Of a DNA stretch of 64,000 nt, positions 37,006-46,461 are shown one piece after another (position 1 is the first letter of the stretch; each line of letters opens with the position of its first letter). This stretch comes from JAICKN01 sp036489565. GTDB taxonomy: Bacteria > Acidobacteriota > Terriglobia > Terriglobales > Acidobacteriaceae. The notes beneath the pieces were generated by a model that saw only the letters and a program-made list of their open reading frames with translations, made no database searches and was not told the DNA's origin. The stretch lies in contig DASXFN010000097.1 of NCBI GenBank assembly GCA_036489565.1, positions 1-64,000 on the forward strand, given 5' to 3'. Both the position numbers and the translations under genes were made by a program.

Positions 37006-37995
37006 CTATGCAGTTTTCTTGGTGGCTGGTTCGACGTGGCCACCGAATTTTTGCCTCATGGCAGAGAGAACTCTCTCCGCAAATGTGTGCTCTTGCCGTG
37101 AGCGGAAGCGCGTGAACAGCGCCGCGGACAATACATCCACCGGAACGGCTTCATCAATCGCCGCCTGGATGGTCCAACGCCCCTCGCCGGAGTCCTGCAC
37201 GAAACCGCTGTATTCTGAAAGCGTTGGATTTTCCGCCAATGCCATCGCCGTCAGGTCCAGCAACCACGAACTAATCACGCTGCCCCTGCGCCACACTTCC
37301 GCAATGTCCGGCAGATTCAAATCGTAACGCAAATCCTCCGGAAGTTCTTTGCTGGTGGCATTTTTAAAAATATCAAAGCCTTCGGCATAGGCCTGCATAA
37401 TGCCGTATTCAATACCGTTGTGCACCATCTTCACAAAGTGCCCCGCGCCGGATGGCCCACAATACACGTAACCATCTTCGGATGTCCCGCCAAGTTTTTC
37501 GCGCCCCGGAGTGCGCGAAATATCGCCGCGTCCCGGAGCAAGCGTTTTGAAAATGGGATCAAGTTGCTGCACGACTTCTTTGGGGCCGCCCAGCATCATG
37601 CAATACCCGCGTTCCAGGCCCCACACTCCACCGCTCGTGCCAACATCGCAGTAGTGAATGCCCTTGTCTTTTAATTGTTTCGCGCGGCGAACGTCATCTT
37701 TAAAATAAGAATTGCCGCCGTCAATCAGTACATCTCCAGCTTGAAATTTCTGGGCCAGAGTCTGAACCGTTTGTTCTGTCGGCCCGCCTGCGGGGACCAT
37801 CAACCATGCGATTTTCGACTTGCCGAGTTTGGAAACAAAATCATCGAGCGAGGATGAGCCGATGGCCCCTTCGCCCGCCATCTGCTTTACGCTATCAGCG
37901 CTGAGATCGGTTACGACAATTTCGTGCCCGCCGCGCATCAAGCGGCGTGCCATGTTCGCGCCCATCTTGCCCAACCCCACCATTCCCAGCCGCAT
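37006..37995 (-). CDS. gnd: 6-phosphogluconate dehydrogenase, decarboxylating (short NAD-type)
   Basis: The 329-residue enzyme has MRLGMVGLGKMGANMARRL, the substrate motif TSGGVWGLERGYCMMLGG and GHFVKMVHNGIEYG. The length fits the short GndA/YqeC-like form, often NAD-dependent. It makes ribulose-5-phosphate and CO2. AGAGGAG precedes the ATG. It lies between pgi and zwf; a 119-bp gap with an intergenic repeat separates it from pgi. Confidence 0.95.
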   Translation of the reverse strand: MRLGMVGLGKMGANMARRLMRGGHEIVVTDLSADSVKQMAGEGAIGSSSLDDFVSKLGKSKIAWLMVPAGGPTEQTVQTLAQKFQAGDVLIDGGNSYFKDDVRRAKQLKDKGIHYCDVGTSGGVWGLERGYCMMLGGPKEVVQQLDPIFKTLAPGRGDISRTPGREKLGGTSEDGYVYCGPSGAGHFVKMVHNGIEYGIMQAYAEGFDIFKNATSKELPEDLRYDLNLPDIAEVWRRGSVISSWLLDLTAMALAENPTLSEYSGFVQDSGEGRWTIQAAIDEAVPVDVLSAALFTRFRSRQEHTFAERVLSAMRQKFGGHVEPATKKTA

Positions 37996-38045
37996 ACTTG
38001 CTCCTCTTAATCTTTCAAACTGCTATCTGGAAAACTATCTAAGAC

Positions 38046-38072
38046 TTTGTCATCCTGAGCGAAGCGAAGGCC
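38046..38072. repeat. Intergenic repeat, copy 2 (tcatcctgagcgaagcgaag type)
   Basis: The core matches copy 1 base for base over 24 bp and has the same orientation. It lies between pgi and gnd, inside what is otherwise a compact operon, so it may influence mRNA stability or processing there. Confidence 0.7.
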
Positions 38073-38114
38073 CCTATAACTACCTCGGGTGCGTACAATT
38101 TCGCCCAAAACTTA

Positions 38115-39842
38115 TCAGCTCAACGCCTGATTAAACGCAGCCTGCAGCTTCGCCAGCCCCGCCTTCAAATCGCTGCCCAAATGCACCCGCAGTGCGCGGC
38201 GTCCCCGATCGGCCAGTACCTGGAAATCTCCTCGGGCCTGCGCCGCCTTCACGATGCCGAACGTATATTTTTGCCCCGGAACTGGAAGGTCGGCCGCATC
38301 ATCGCAGGTGATCTGCAAGAATACTCCGCTGTTCGGCCCGCCTTTGTAAGCTTGCCCCGTCGAATGCAAAAATCGCGGACCAAAACCCAGGCAAGTCGCC
38401 ACATGCTTTTTGTTTCGCAACGCATGCCGCATATTCTGTAACAGCGCTTCATGCTCATCATTCATCTGGATGTAGCCGAGCAGCGCAAAATAATCTCCTG
38501 CCTGAATTCGGGCAAGATGGGCGCGCAGATAGCCTGCTAAAGTTTTATCTTTGGCGGCCTTCGCCAGTTCATCGGCATTTTTCGAATCGGTAAAGAGTTT
38601 TACGCCACTATCTTCCAGTACCGGCTTCTCCGCAGGCAGCGAACCGGTCTTTTCATATTCCGAGGTCAAATCGCGAGTCACAATTTTGCTGGCTTCCACG
38701 TCCGGCTGATTAAAGGCGTTGATGCCAATGATCGAACCCGCCACCGCCGTCGCAATCTCCCAACGGAAAAATTCCTGCCCTAGGTGGTAAACGTCGGCAA
38801 GAACGATCCGCACAACCGGCTGCCCCGCTTTTTCCAAAGCCGCAACTTTCGCCTCCTGCGCGGAATCAGATTCCGACTCCAGCTTCAAATAGGCGAACAC
38901 ACGATCGTTGCCATACACTTCCGGCCCACCAATGGCTTCTCGATCCACAGGAATAATTCCGTGCCCTTGCTTCCCCGTGGACTCCGCAATCAACTGCTCC
39001 AGCCACGCGCCGAGATCAGAAACTCCCGCAGAGGTAATGATGGTGATCTTATCGCGCCCATTGACTGCAGCGGTTCCAAGAATGATCCCCAACGCTGCAC
39101 CGGGGTTCTGCTCTAGCGGCACAGACCCGGCGCAAGCTTTCACCATTTTTTCCGTGTTGTTCAGGAACCTTTCAACATCAAGCCCAATTGCCGCTGCCGG
39201 GGCCATTCCAAAATTCGAGAGGGCGGAATAACGGCCGCCGATGCTCGGCAATCCAAAGAAGACGTGACGAAACTTGTCCCCTTCAGCAACCTCTTGCATC
39301 TTCGAGCCGGGATCGGTCACCGCCATAAAACGGCTGCCCGCTTTGTCGGCGTCAACAACCTGCTTCGCGCGTTCAAAAAAATATTGTTTAAAGATGTTGG
39401 GTTCGAGAGTCGTCCCCGATTTGCTGGAAACGATAAACAGCGTCTTCGCCAGATCAACCTGCTTCTCAAAAGCCTTGACCTGCGCGGGATCGGTCGAGTC
39501 GAGCACATGAATCTGGGGAAAGCCCGCGACGCGTCCAAATGTCTTTTCCAGAACTTCCGGACACAAACTCGATCCGCCCATTCCCAGCAGCAGCACGTCC
39601 GAAAATCCTTCCCGCTTTACGTCTTCGGCCAGCCGCTTCAACTTCTCGACATCAGCAATCTGCTGCCCGGTAACATTCAGCCAGCCCAACCACTTCGCTT
39701 CGTCTGTGTTTGTCCACAGAGATGCATCATGCTTCCAAAGCCGCTGAGTCTTCCCGGAGGATTGCCACTCAGCCGTCGCAGCTTTCACTTTTCCGGCCAG
39801 TGGCTCCGGTAATTGATAACTCTGGCGATTTATGTCGGTCAC
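38115..39842 (-). CDS. pgi: Glucose-6-phosphate isomerase (GTG start)
   Basis: The 575-residue SIS-fold isomerase resembles the isomerase half of bifunctional transaldolase/phosphoglucose isomerase proteins (LLLGMGGSSLCPEVLEKTFG, VSSKSGTTLEPN). It interconverts glucose-6- and fructose-6-phosphate. The GTG start lies only 10 bp after the tal stop, and its likely ribosome site AAAGGG overlaps that stop region. The proximity suggests a split form of the common fusion. Confidence 0.93.
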   Translation of the reverse strand: MTDINRQSYQLPEPLAGKVKAATAEWQSSGKTQRLWKHDASLWTNTDEAKWLGWLNVTGQQIADVEKLKRLAEDVKREGFSDVLLLGMGGSSLCPEVLEKTFGRVAGFPQIHVLDSTDPAQVKAFEKQVDLAKTLFIVSSKSGTTLEPNIFKQYFFERAKQVVDADKAGSRFMAVTDPGSKMQEVAEGDKFRHVFFGLPSIGGRYSALSNFGMAPAAAIGLDVERFLNNTEKMVKACAGSVPLEQNPGAALGIILGTAAVNGRDKITIITSAGVSDLGAWLEQLIAESTGKQGHGIIPVDREAIGGPEVYGNDRVFAYLKLESESDSAQEAKVAALEKAGQPVVRIVLADVYHLGQEFFRWEIATAVAGSIIGINAFNQPDVEASKIVTRDLTSEYEKTGSLPAEKPVLEDSGVKLFTDSKNADELAKAAKDKTLAGYLRAHLARIQAGDYFALLGYIQMNDEHEALLQNMRHALRNKKHVATCLGFGPRFLHSTGQAYKGGPNSGVFLQITCDDAADLPVPGQKYTFGIVKAAQARGDFQVLADRGRRALRVHLGSDLKAGLAKLQAAFNQALS

Positions 39843-39852
39843 GATTTACCCT

Positions 39853-41004
39853 TTAGGAATTTTTCTTGATGGCCTCAAGCAGCTTGTCGAACGCATCTTC
39901 AAACGATCGGATGCCCTCGTCAGTCAACTTGTCAGTAATTTCATCAATAGAGATGCCGACTTTCGCCAGCGTTTGCATGGTCTGTTCGGCGGCAGGAATA
40001 TTTTCAACCAGGCTGGCGCGCGGATGTCCATGATCACGGAACGCGTCCAGCGTCGCGACTGGAAGCGTATTTACAGTATCTTTCCCAATCAACTCTTCCA
40101 CGTACATGACATCGCTATAGCTGGGATTTTTCGTGCCGGTGCTGGCCCACAAAACGCGTTGCGTTTGGGCGCCCTGCGCTGCCAGCTTCTTCCAACGGTC
40201 GCTGCCGAAGATTTTCAGATAACGCTGGTAAGCCAGCTTGCCATTGGCAATCGCCACTTTGCCCAGCAGGCCTTTGAGTTGTTCCTGCTCCTTGGCGTCT
40301 TTGGATGCTTTCAGCCGCGCGCTGATAAGATTGTCCGCCGCAGTATCAATGCGGCTGATGAAGAAGCTGGCCACGCTGGCAATTTTTGCTACATTCCCAC
40401 CCTGCGCCGCAAGCTGCTCCAATCCCAGGATGTAAGCTTCAGCAATGTCCTGATACATCACCTGCGAGAACAGCAGCGTGACGTTAATGTTGATGCCTTC
40501 GCTGATCAACTGCTGAAATGCCGGAAGCCCTTCCACCGTTCCCGGCACTTTGACCATGATATTTTCGCGCCCTACGGCCTTCCACAAAGCGCGCGCCTCT
40601 GAAATAGTTCCCTGGGTATCGCGGGCGAGGTAAGGCGAAACTTCGATGCTTACGTATCCGTCGCGGCCTTTTGTGCTGACAAAAACCGAATGCAGGATGT
40701 CCGCGGCGTCCTGAATATCACGAATCTCTAGAGCTTCAAAACGCGCTTTCGCGTCGAGGTTTCCCTTCTCTTTTAGCGTATTGAGGAAGTCGGAATAATA
40801 GGACCCGGCAGAAATCGCCTTTTCAAAAATGGTTGGATTTGACGTCATCCCGCGCAACCCATCTTCATCAATCAGGCGTTTAAGTTCGCCTGTGGTTATC
40901 AAGTCGCGCCGAATATAATCCAGCCAGACCGACTGCCCGAACTTCAGCAGATCAACCAGCGCGTTGGTGGCTTTCCCTGTTTCGATGACTCCAGTGGGTT
41001 GCAT
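39853..41004 (-). CDS. tal: Transaldolase
   Basis: The 383-residue enzyme has LRGMTSNPTIFEKAIS and the Schiff-base lysine region VMVKVPGTVEG. WASTGTKNPSYSDV is also present. It moves dihydroxyacetone units between sugar phosphates. ATG at 41004 has GGAGG upstream; an in-frame TTG at 41016 precedes it. It resembles the N-terminal half of tal-pgi fusions but ends before the separate pgi. Confidence 0.95.
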   Translation of the reverse strand: MQPTGVIETGKATNALVDLLKFGQSVWLDYIRRDLITTGELKRLIDEDGLRGMTSNPTIFEKAISAGSYYSDFLNTLKEKGNLDAKARFEALEIRDIQDAADILHSVFVSTKGRDGYVSIEVSPYLARDTQGTISEARALWKAVGRENIMVKVPGTVEGLPAFQQLISEGININVTLLFSQVMYQDIAEAYILGLEQLAAQGGNVAKIASVASFFISRIDTAADNLISARLKASKDAKEQEQLKGLLGKVAIANGKLAYQRYLKIFGSDRWKKLAAQGAQTQRVLWASTGTKNPSYSDVMYVEELIGKDTVNTLPVATLDAFRDHGHPRASLVENIPAAEQTMQTLAKVGISIDEITDKLTDEGIRSFEDAFDKLLEAIKKNS

Positions 41005-41043
41005 TGCATCCTCCAAATCTCTTTATTTATTTGACCTTGATTA

Positions 41044-43134
41044 TTATTTATTGTTTTTTGCTTCCGCAATCGCTTCGCGCGCTGCTTCCACAACCTTGTC
41101 CGGGCTGAAGCCGAATTTCTTCTGTAACTCTTTGAGTGGAGCCGAAGCGCCAAAAGTGTGCATGCCAATAATTTTGCCGTCCAGCCCAACGTACTGCGCC
41201 CAGCCAAAGGTGGAAGCCTGTTCGACGGCCACACGCGCCTTCACATCCGGCGGCAACACCTTCCTGCGGTACGCTTCGTCCTGATGTTCAAATATGTCCC
41301 ATGAAGGCATGCTGACCACGCGTGCCTTCACGCCTTCCGCTTTCAATTGCTCATAAGCTCCCACACACAACGAAACTTCACTGCCCGTACCCATAATGAT
41401 CACATCCGGCTTGCCATCCGAAGCGTCTGCCAGAATATACGCGCCCTTGGCCACCCCTTCGGCGGAAGCATATTTCGTCCGATCGAGCGTAGGCAAAGGT
41501 TGCCGCGACAATACCAACGCCGCTGGCTCGTGCCGCAACTGCATAATCACCTTCCACGATTCCACTACTTCGTTCGCATCGCCCGGCCGCAAAACCACCA
41601 GTCCCGGGATCGCGCGCAATCCCGCCAACTGCTCAACTGGTTGGTGCGTCGGTCCGTCTTCACCCACGCCAATCGAATCATGGGTGTAAATATAGATGAC
41701 CGGGATTTCCATGATCGCGGCCAGCCGGATCGCCGGCTTCATGTAATCGCTGAAATTAAAGAAGGTGGAGCCGTAGGCCCGCACCTTCGCCAACGCCATC
41801 CCATTCAGCGCCGCGCCCATTCCGTGCTCCCGAACGCCAAAGTGCATGTTGCGGCCGCCGTAGCTGTCGGCCCGGAAGTTCCCCGCACCTTCAAATTTAA
41901 GCGTGGTCTTGGTCGAAGTAGCCAGGTCCGCGGCTCCGCCAATCAGCCAGGGAACATTTTTCGCAATTGCATTCAACACCGCGCCTGAACTCTCGCGCGT
42001 GGCAATGCCTTTCGCATCCGCCGCGAACGTGGGCAGGTTCTTGTCCCAACCGTCCTGCAACTGACGCTTCTGCATGCGGTTAATCTGGTCCGCGAGTTCA
42101 GGAAATTTCGCGCTGTACTCGCCGAACAGGGCAATCCATTTCTCGTGCAAAGATCGCCCCCGCTTTCCAATCCCTTCCTGAAAGTGTTCCTGCACCCCAT
42201 CGGGGACTAGAAACTTCGCATCTTCCGGCCAGCCGTAAAACTTCTTCGCCAGCTTAACTTCCTCTTCACCCAAAGGCTCGCCGTGCGCGGTATTTGTGTC
42301 CTGCTTATGAGGAGAGCCATATCCAATATGGCTATTCACAATAATTAAGGTGGGCTTGTCTTTTAACTCGAGGAATCTTTTATAAGCTTTTCCCAGCGCT
42401 TCCAGATCATTCGCATCGGTAACGTGCAGCACGTTCCAGCCATACCCCTCAAAACGCAACTTCACATCTTCACTGAAGGAATCGCTCGCCGGGCCATCAA
42501 GCGTGATGTGGTTGGAGTCATAAATCCAACAGAGGTTCGGCAGCTTCAAATGACCCGCAAGTGAAGCCGCTTCGCTGGCCACGCCTTCCATCATGTCGCC
42601 GTCGCCGCAAATCGCGTAAACGTTGTAATCAAAAACATCAAAGCCCGGACGGTTATAAGTCGTCGCCAGCCACATTCCGGCCATCGCCATACCCACGCTG
42701 TTGCCGACGCCCTGCCCCAAAGGGCCGGTTGTGGTCTCAATACCCGAAGTCAGCCGATATTCCGGATGCCCCGGCGTCTTGCTACCGATCTGGCGGAATT
42801 GCTTAATGTCGTCAAGGGAAACCGCAGGCTCGTTCAGTCGTTCATATTTCGGATTTACCGCTTTCACACCAGTCAGATAAAGCATGGAGTACAGCAGCAT
42901 GGACGCATGGCCGTTGGAAAGCACAAACCGGTCGCGGTTTGGCCAGATTGGGTCCTTCGGATCAAAGCGCAAAAAGTGCTGCCACAATGAATAAGCAACC
43001 GGCGCCAGCGCCATGGGCGCTCCCGGATGGCCCGAATTCGCTTTCTGCACCGCGTCCATGGAAAGCGTGCGGATTGTGTTGATGCTAAGTGTGTCAATTT
43101 CCATGCCGGCCAATGTTTGTTCACCCGCTACCAT
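41044..43134 (-). CDS. tkt: Transketolase
   Basis: The 696-residue thiamine-diphosphate enzyme has ANSGHPGAPMALAPVAY, GDGDMMEGVASEA and the C-terminal domain with THDSIGVGEDGPTHQPVEQL. It transfers two-carbon units in the non-oxidative pentose phosphate pathway. AAGGAG eight bases before the ATG supports the start. It is the first gene of the seven-gene operon. Confidence 0.97.
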   Translation of the reverse strand: MVAGEQTLAGMEIDTLSINTIRTLSMDAVQKANSGHPGAPMALAPVAYSLWQHFLRFDPKDPIWPNRDRFVLSNGHASMLLYSMLYLTGVKAVNPKYERLNEPAVSLDDIKQFRQIGSKTPGHPEYRLTSGIETTTGPLGQGVGNSVGMAMAGMWLATTYNRPGFDVFDYNVYAICGDGDMMEGVASEAASLAGHLKLPNLCWIYDSNHITLDGPASDSFSEDVKLRFEGYGWNVLHVTDANDLEALGKAYKRFLELKDKPTLIIVNSHIGYGSPHKQDTNTAHGEPLGEEEVKLAKKFYGWPEDAKFLVPDGVQEHFQEGIGKRGRSLHEKWIALFGEYSAKFPELADQINRMQKRQLQDGWDKNLPTFAADAKGIATRESSGAVLNAIAKNVPWLIGGAADLATSTKTTLKFEGAGNFRADSYGGRNMHFGVREHGMGAALNGMALAKVRAYGSTFFNFSDYMKPAIRLAAIMEIPVIYIYTHDSIGVGEDGPTHQPVEQLAGLRAIPGLVVLRPGDANEVVESWKVIMQLRHEPAALVLSRQPLPTLDRTKYASAEGVAKGAYILADASDGKPDVIIMGTGSEVSLCVGAYEQLKAEGVKARVVSMPSWDIFEHQDEAYRRKVLPPDVKARVAVEQASTFGWAQYVGLDGKIIGMHTFGASAPLKELQKKFGFSPDKVVEAAREAIAEAKNNK

Positions 43135-43438
43135 GAATGTTTCTCCTTAATTACCGCGAATCGGCCGTGCACATCCAGCCTTAAGAGGAGCGTCCAGGAT
43201 GACCGCCGAAAAGCTCCCTAGGCAGTTTATCAAGTTCCGCTCATGTTTTGATGGCATCTGTGACCACAACGGTAAAAACACGACGGAATTCGTGTTCAGA
43301 CCCTAATTTTTCGATGAAACGCCGCCTGAAAGGGATTCACGGCGTTTGAGGATGGGCGAAAATAAAATGATGAATAAACGATGAAGAAGAAAAATTAAAA
43401 TCTTCTTTTCTTACTAACTAGAAGAGCTATAGCGAGGC
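43135..43438. promoter_or_regulatory. 304-bp spacer before tkt with three hairpins
   Basis: This spacer should hold the promoter of the tkt-to-pgl operon and the end of the PilZ transcript. I see three inverted repeats: ACACGA/TCGTGT at 43278-43295, AAACGCCG/CGGCGTTT at 43317-43347, and a weak AAGAAGA/TCTTCTT hairpin near 43384-43408 that could end PilZ transcription. No convincing -35/-10 pair stood out. Confidence 0.35.
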
Positions 43439-44077
43439 TTAGCGCTTCATCTGCGCCAAATAGCCATACTTGCTGGAATAATCCTTCGTTTCATTCTGAA
43501 TAATTTGTAGAAAGCTCCGCAGCGTATCGCGTTGCGCCATCTGCATATCGCTGAACTTCACGCGCACGGTAGGGTTGCTCGTCGTGGAAACACCCTTAGT
43601 CGCGATTCCCTTCACCCAGATCTGTCCGCTGGCCACCCACAAACCAACTTCCAAGTTCAGTCCCGAGGAGACGATCTCTGGTGTTTGCACCTGGCACCCT
43701 CCCAGGCTGGCGTTCGAAAGATTGCCCCACACAGGGGTTAAAGAGCCATCAACTCTTAGCTCCACCGCGATAAAACACTTCATACGCGGATGCTGCCGGC
43801 GATCTTCCGCCCACAATGAAGAACTCACCTCGGGTTGGAATGGCGGGGCAGCCAGTGCTGTCAAAGCACTCGGCGTGGTGGTCGAGAGTCCGGAAGCCGT
43901 CAGCGTTTCAGCTCCGCTCTGCTTAATCTCGCGCAAGGCGGCGACCAGAACCTCCTCCCGTTTCTCCACGGGAGCTTCGCCATACAGCTTCAACAGCTTG
44001 GTAAAGTGAGGAACCACCTCCGGATCACTCAACAACTGCGTCCAGTCGGCCCCAGTAGAAGGAGTCGTATTGCTCAT
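43439..44077 (-). CDS. PilZ-domain protein
   Basis: The 212-residue protein has an alpha-helical N-terminal part and a flexible Ser/Thr/Ala linker. The PilZ domain carries RRQHPR (residues 93-98) and NASLGGCQV, the RxxxR and (D/N)xSxxG motifs that bind cyclic di-GMP. The ATG at 44077 begins MSNTTPSTGAD. A link between c-di-GMP and surface polymer or motility is the usual role of the family; the output here is unknown. Confidence 0.88.
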   Translation of the reverse strand: MSNTTPSTGADWTQLLSDPEVVPHFTKLLKLYGEAPVEKREEVLVAALREIKQSGAETLTASGLSTTTPSALTALAAPPFQPEVSSSLWAEDRRQHPRMKCFIAVELRVDGSLTPVWGNLSNASLGGCQVQTPEIVSSGLNLEVGLWVASGQIWVKGIATKGVSTTSNPTVRVKFSDMQMAQRDTLRSFLQIIQNETKDYSSKYGYLAQMKR

Positions 44078-44270
44078 ATTTATATTAAGAGAGCCGCGAA
44101 TCAGACACGGCACCAGTTAGTCTCTCAGATTTGCGTTGGCCGTTAAAAGTAACAATGGTGACTTCCAGAGGTAACCATATTTTCGGCACGTGCCGTGGGA
44201 ATGGGCGTATGTAGTTGATAGGAAAAGATCTCTTGTGAGAAAAGGTAACTTCCAGGAAGAGTTGTTGTCG

Positions 44271-44306
44271 AAAAGCCAAAAGGCAGCTTCCAAATCGGAA
44301 GCTGCC
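44271..44306 (-). terminator. Intrinsic terminator of the His-rich repeat gene
   Basis: A perfect 10-bp stem (GGCAGCTTCC / GGAAGCTGCC, 5-base loop) is followed on the minus strand by TTTTGGCTTTTC. It lies 29 bp past the stop of the His-rich gene. This is the clearest intrinsic terminator in the window. Confidence 0.85.
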
Positions 44307-44334
44307 CACTCGCAAGCTTTAAAGACATGCTTAT

Positions 44335-45009
44335 CTACGCACTCACGTTAAGCTGGCTGCCCGTGCTTTGCGAGGTGGACGTAGAGGAATTGGCGCCGCC
44401 AAAATTCAGGGTCACGTTTTCGTTGCCACTCAGGTTCAACGTCACCTGTTCCGGGCCGCTATTGTTGCCGAAATTCAGCGTCACCTGCTCCGCTCCGCCG
44501 TTTGAGCTACTGCTGGCCGCGCCCAGATTGATGGTGATCTTATCTCCGCTGGCATCGGTAATGCTGATGGAATCTCCATTCGACGCCGCGCTTTGACTGC
44601 TATTGCTCGCTCCACTATTGCCGGCGTCGTGATGGTGGTGATGATGGTGCACGGACGGCTGCTGCTGGGTTGGCTGAGCTTGGGAATTCTGGAATCGCTG
44701 CTGAAAGGCGCTCTTCACATCCTGCTGAAAAGTTGAGAACGCCTGCTGCGCGCCCGCCAAGTCGCCTGACTGCAATGCCTGCCCAATGGCCGCGAAATCC
44801 TGGCCAATTTGTGAAGTAGGAGATTGCGCTCCAGCCTTTGAATTCTGACTCAGTTTAGCCAAATCGGTAAAAGCCGCTTGCGCGCTCGTCAAATCGCCCG
44901 ACTGCAGGGCCGTTGAAAGTTGCTGAAAATCATTGCGCTGCTGCTGGAAGGTCCCTAACAAACCCGGCTGCGCTGCAATGCTGGTGGAAGAAATTCCGGC
45001 TACTGACAT
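44335..45009 (-). CDS. His-rich repeat protein of unknown function
   Basis: The 224-residue protein starts MSVAGISSTSIAAQPGLLGT; AAGGAG before the ATG fixes the start. The N-terminal half has two copies of ALQSGDLxxAQxAF, at residues 34-47 and 78-91, each within a helical unit of about 44 residues. A run of seven histidines (121-127) follows. The C-terminal half is Ser/Asn/Gly-rich, with repeated VTLNFG/VTLNLS strands. There is no signal peptide. Metal binding and self-assembly are suggested by composition only. Confidence 0.75.
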   Translation of the reverse strand: MSVAGISSTSIAAQPGLLGTFQQQRNDFQQLSTALQSGDLTSAQAAFTDLAKLSQNSKAGAQSPTSQIGQDFAAIGQALQSGDLAGAQQAFSTFQQDVKSAFQQRFQNSQAQPTQQQPSVHHHHHHHDAGNSGASNSSQSAASNGDSISITDASGDKITINLGAASSSSNGGAEQVTLNFGNNSGPEQVTLNLSGNENVTLNFGGANSSTSTSQSTGSQLNVSA

Positions 45010-45149
45010 AAAACATCTCCTTACACGTTCTCTTGAATGACTTCTGTTTTCAGGTAATCGGCATGTGCAATCGGGCACTTTAACCATTTCGTGGATATTC
45101 TGCCCCGCTCCGTTCTTCTTCTCGCACTAAGGTTCATGGCTATCCAACC

Positions 45150-45196
45150 ATCATGTCATCTCGACGTATGAGCGAAGCGAACAAGGAGGAACCGTA
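45150..45196. repeat. Diverged intergenic repeat related to the gcgaagcgaa family
   Basis: The segment contains tcatctcgacgtatgagcga then agcgaacaaggagg. This is another common intergenic repeat form with the agcgaagcgaa core. It lies between the His-rich gene and the epimerase gene. Confidence 0.5.
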
Positions 45197-45300
45197 CGCA
45201 CCCTCAAGCTTGTTAGTAAATGAGAACGCCGCTCCCGCCCCTCCCCACAGCTGTAGAATCTCCGTACAATATTTCCCAGCATCACTATAGTGCGGATCGA

Positions 45301-46461
45301 GTGAAACGCAAACAGCCCAAGCGGAAAATCACCGTCATCACCTCCTCGCGCGCCGATTACGCGCACTTGCACTGGCTTCTACACGATCTTGCCCATCATC
45401 CGGCAATTGATCTGCACGTGATCGCTTTGGGCCCGCATCTGTCCCCTGAATTCGGCCACACCGGAAAACAAATCGGAAAGCGCGGTTCGCGGAACTTCAC
45501 GGCCATCGAATGCCTGCTCAGCTCTGACACCGATATCGGCATGGCCAAAACCCTGGGCACCGCCGCTTTAGGTCTGGCGGATGTTCTCGGCCATCTTCGT
45601 CCTGACCTACTCGTGCTTGTCGCCGATCGCTACGAAATGCTCGCGCCCGCCAGCGTCGCTCTCACCCTGCGAATTCCCATCGCCCACATCGAGGGCGGGG
45701 AAATCACCGCCGGCGCCATAGATGACGCCGTCCGCAACGCCATCACCAAAATGGCGCACCTCCATTTCGCCTGCACCCGCCGCGCGCAACAGCGCATCAT
45801 CGCGATGGGCGAAGAACCCTGGCGCGTGACCTTCAGCGGCAGCTTGTCACTCGACGATCTGCGCCGCGGCAAACTTCTCACCAAAGCTCAACTGGAAAAA
45901 AAACTCGGATTTTCTCTTCCACCAAAACCTATTCTCGCCCTTTATCATCCCGTCACACTGATGGATAACGAAGTCGAGGAAGCCGCTGAATTCTTCGCCG
46001 CCTTGCGCGATCTCCCGCATCCCGTCATCTTCATCTATCCCAACGCCGACGCCGGGAGCCGACGCATCATCCGCCTCGCCGAGGAATTTATTTACGATCA
46101 TCCATCGTCCCGGCTGCTCGTCAATCTCGATCACATGACTTACTTGAGCCTTTTGAAGAATGCGAGCGTTCTGGCGGGGAACTCCAGCGGAGGCGTCATT
46201 GAATCCACCTCCCTCGGCATTCCAACTTTGAATATTGGACTCCGCCAGCAAGGGCGCGAGCATGCCGCCAACGTGATCAATGTCCCCGCGGATAGAAGGA
46301 AGATTGCCGCCGCGCTCAAACGCGCATTGTCGCCGGAGTTCGCTAAATCCTGCCGCGGACTGGAAAGCCCCTACGGCGATGGCCGCGCTTCACAACGAAT
46401 CACAAAAATTCTGGCAGAAACAAAGTTAGGCCCCAAGCTTCTGTTCAAACGCGCCCGGTGA
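45301..46461 (+). CDS. NeuC-like UDP-N-acetylglucosamine 2-epimerase
   Basis: The 386-residue GT-B-fold epimerase begins KRKQPKRKITVITSSRADYA and has VADRYEMLAPA, HIEGGEITAGAIDDAVRNAI and GNSSGGVIES. The closest class is the hydrolysing NeuC/NnaA type used for sialic, legionaminic or related acids. GTG at 45301 fits the family N-terminus; an ATG at 45220 is in frame but has no ribosome site. It overlaps the aminotransferase gene by one base. Confidence 0.88.
   Translation: MKRKQPKRKITVITSSRADYAHLHWLLHDLAHHPAIDLHVIALGPHLSPEFGHTGKQIGKRGSRNFTAIECLLSSDTDIGMAKTLGTAALGLADVLGHLRPDLLVLVADRYEMLAPASVALTLRIPIAHIEGGEITAGAIDDAVRNAITKMAHLHFACTRRAQQRIIAMGEEPWRVTFSGSLSLDDLRRGKLLTKAQLEKKLGFSLPPKPILALYHPVTLMDNEVEEAAEFFAALRDLPHPVIFIYPNADAGSRRIIRLAEEFIYDHPSSRLLVNLDHMTYLSLLKNASVLAGNSSGGVIESTSLGIPTLNIGLRQQGREHAANVINVPADRRKIAAALKRALSPEFAKSCRGLESPYGDGRASQRITKILAETKLGPKLLFKRAR

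Noticed and set aside
44626..44650. The His run as a vector tag contaminant
   Set aside because: It lies inside a natural repeat protein with normal codon use and its own ribosome site and terminator. No vector sequence surrounds it.
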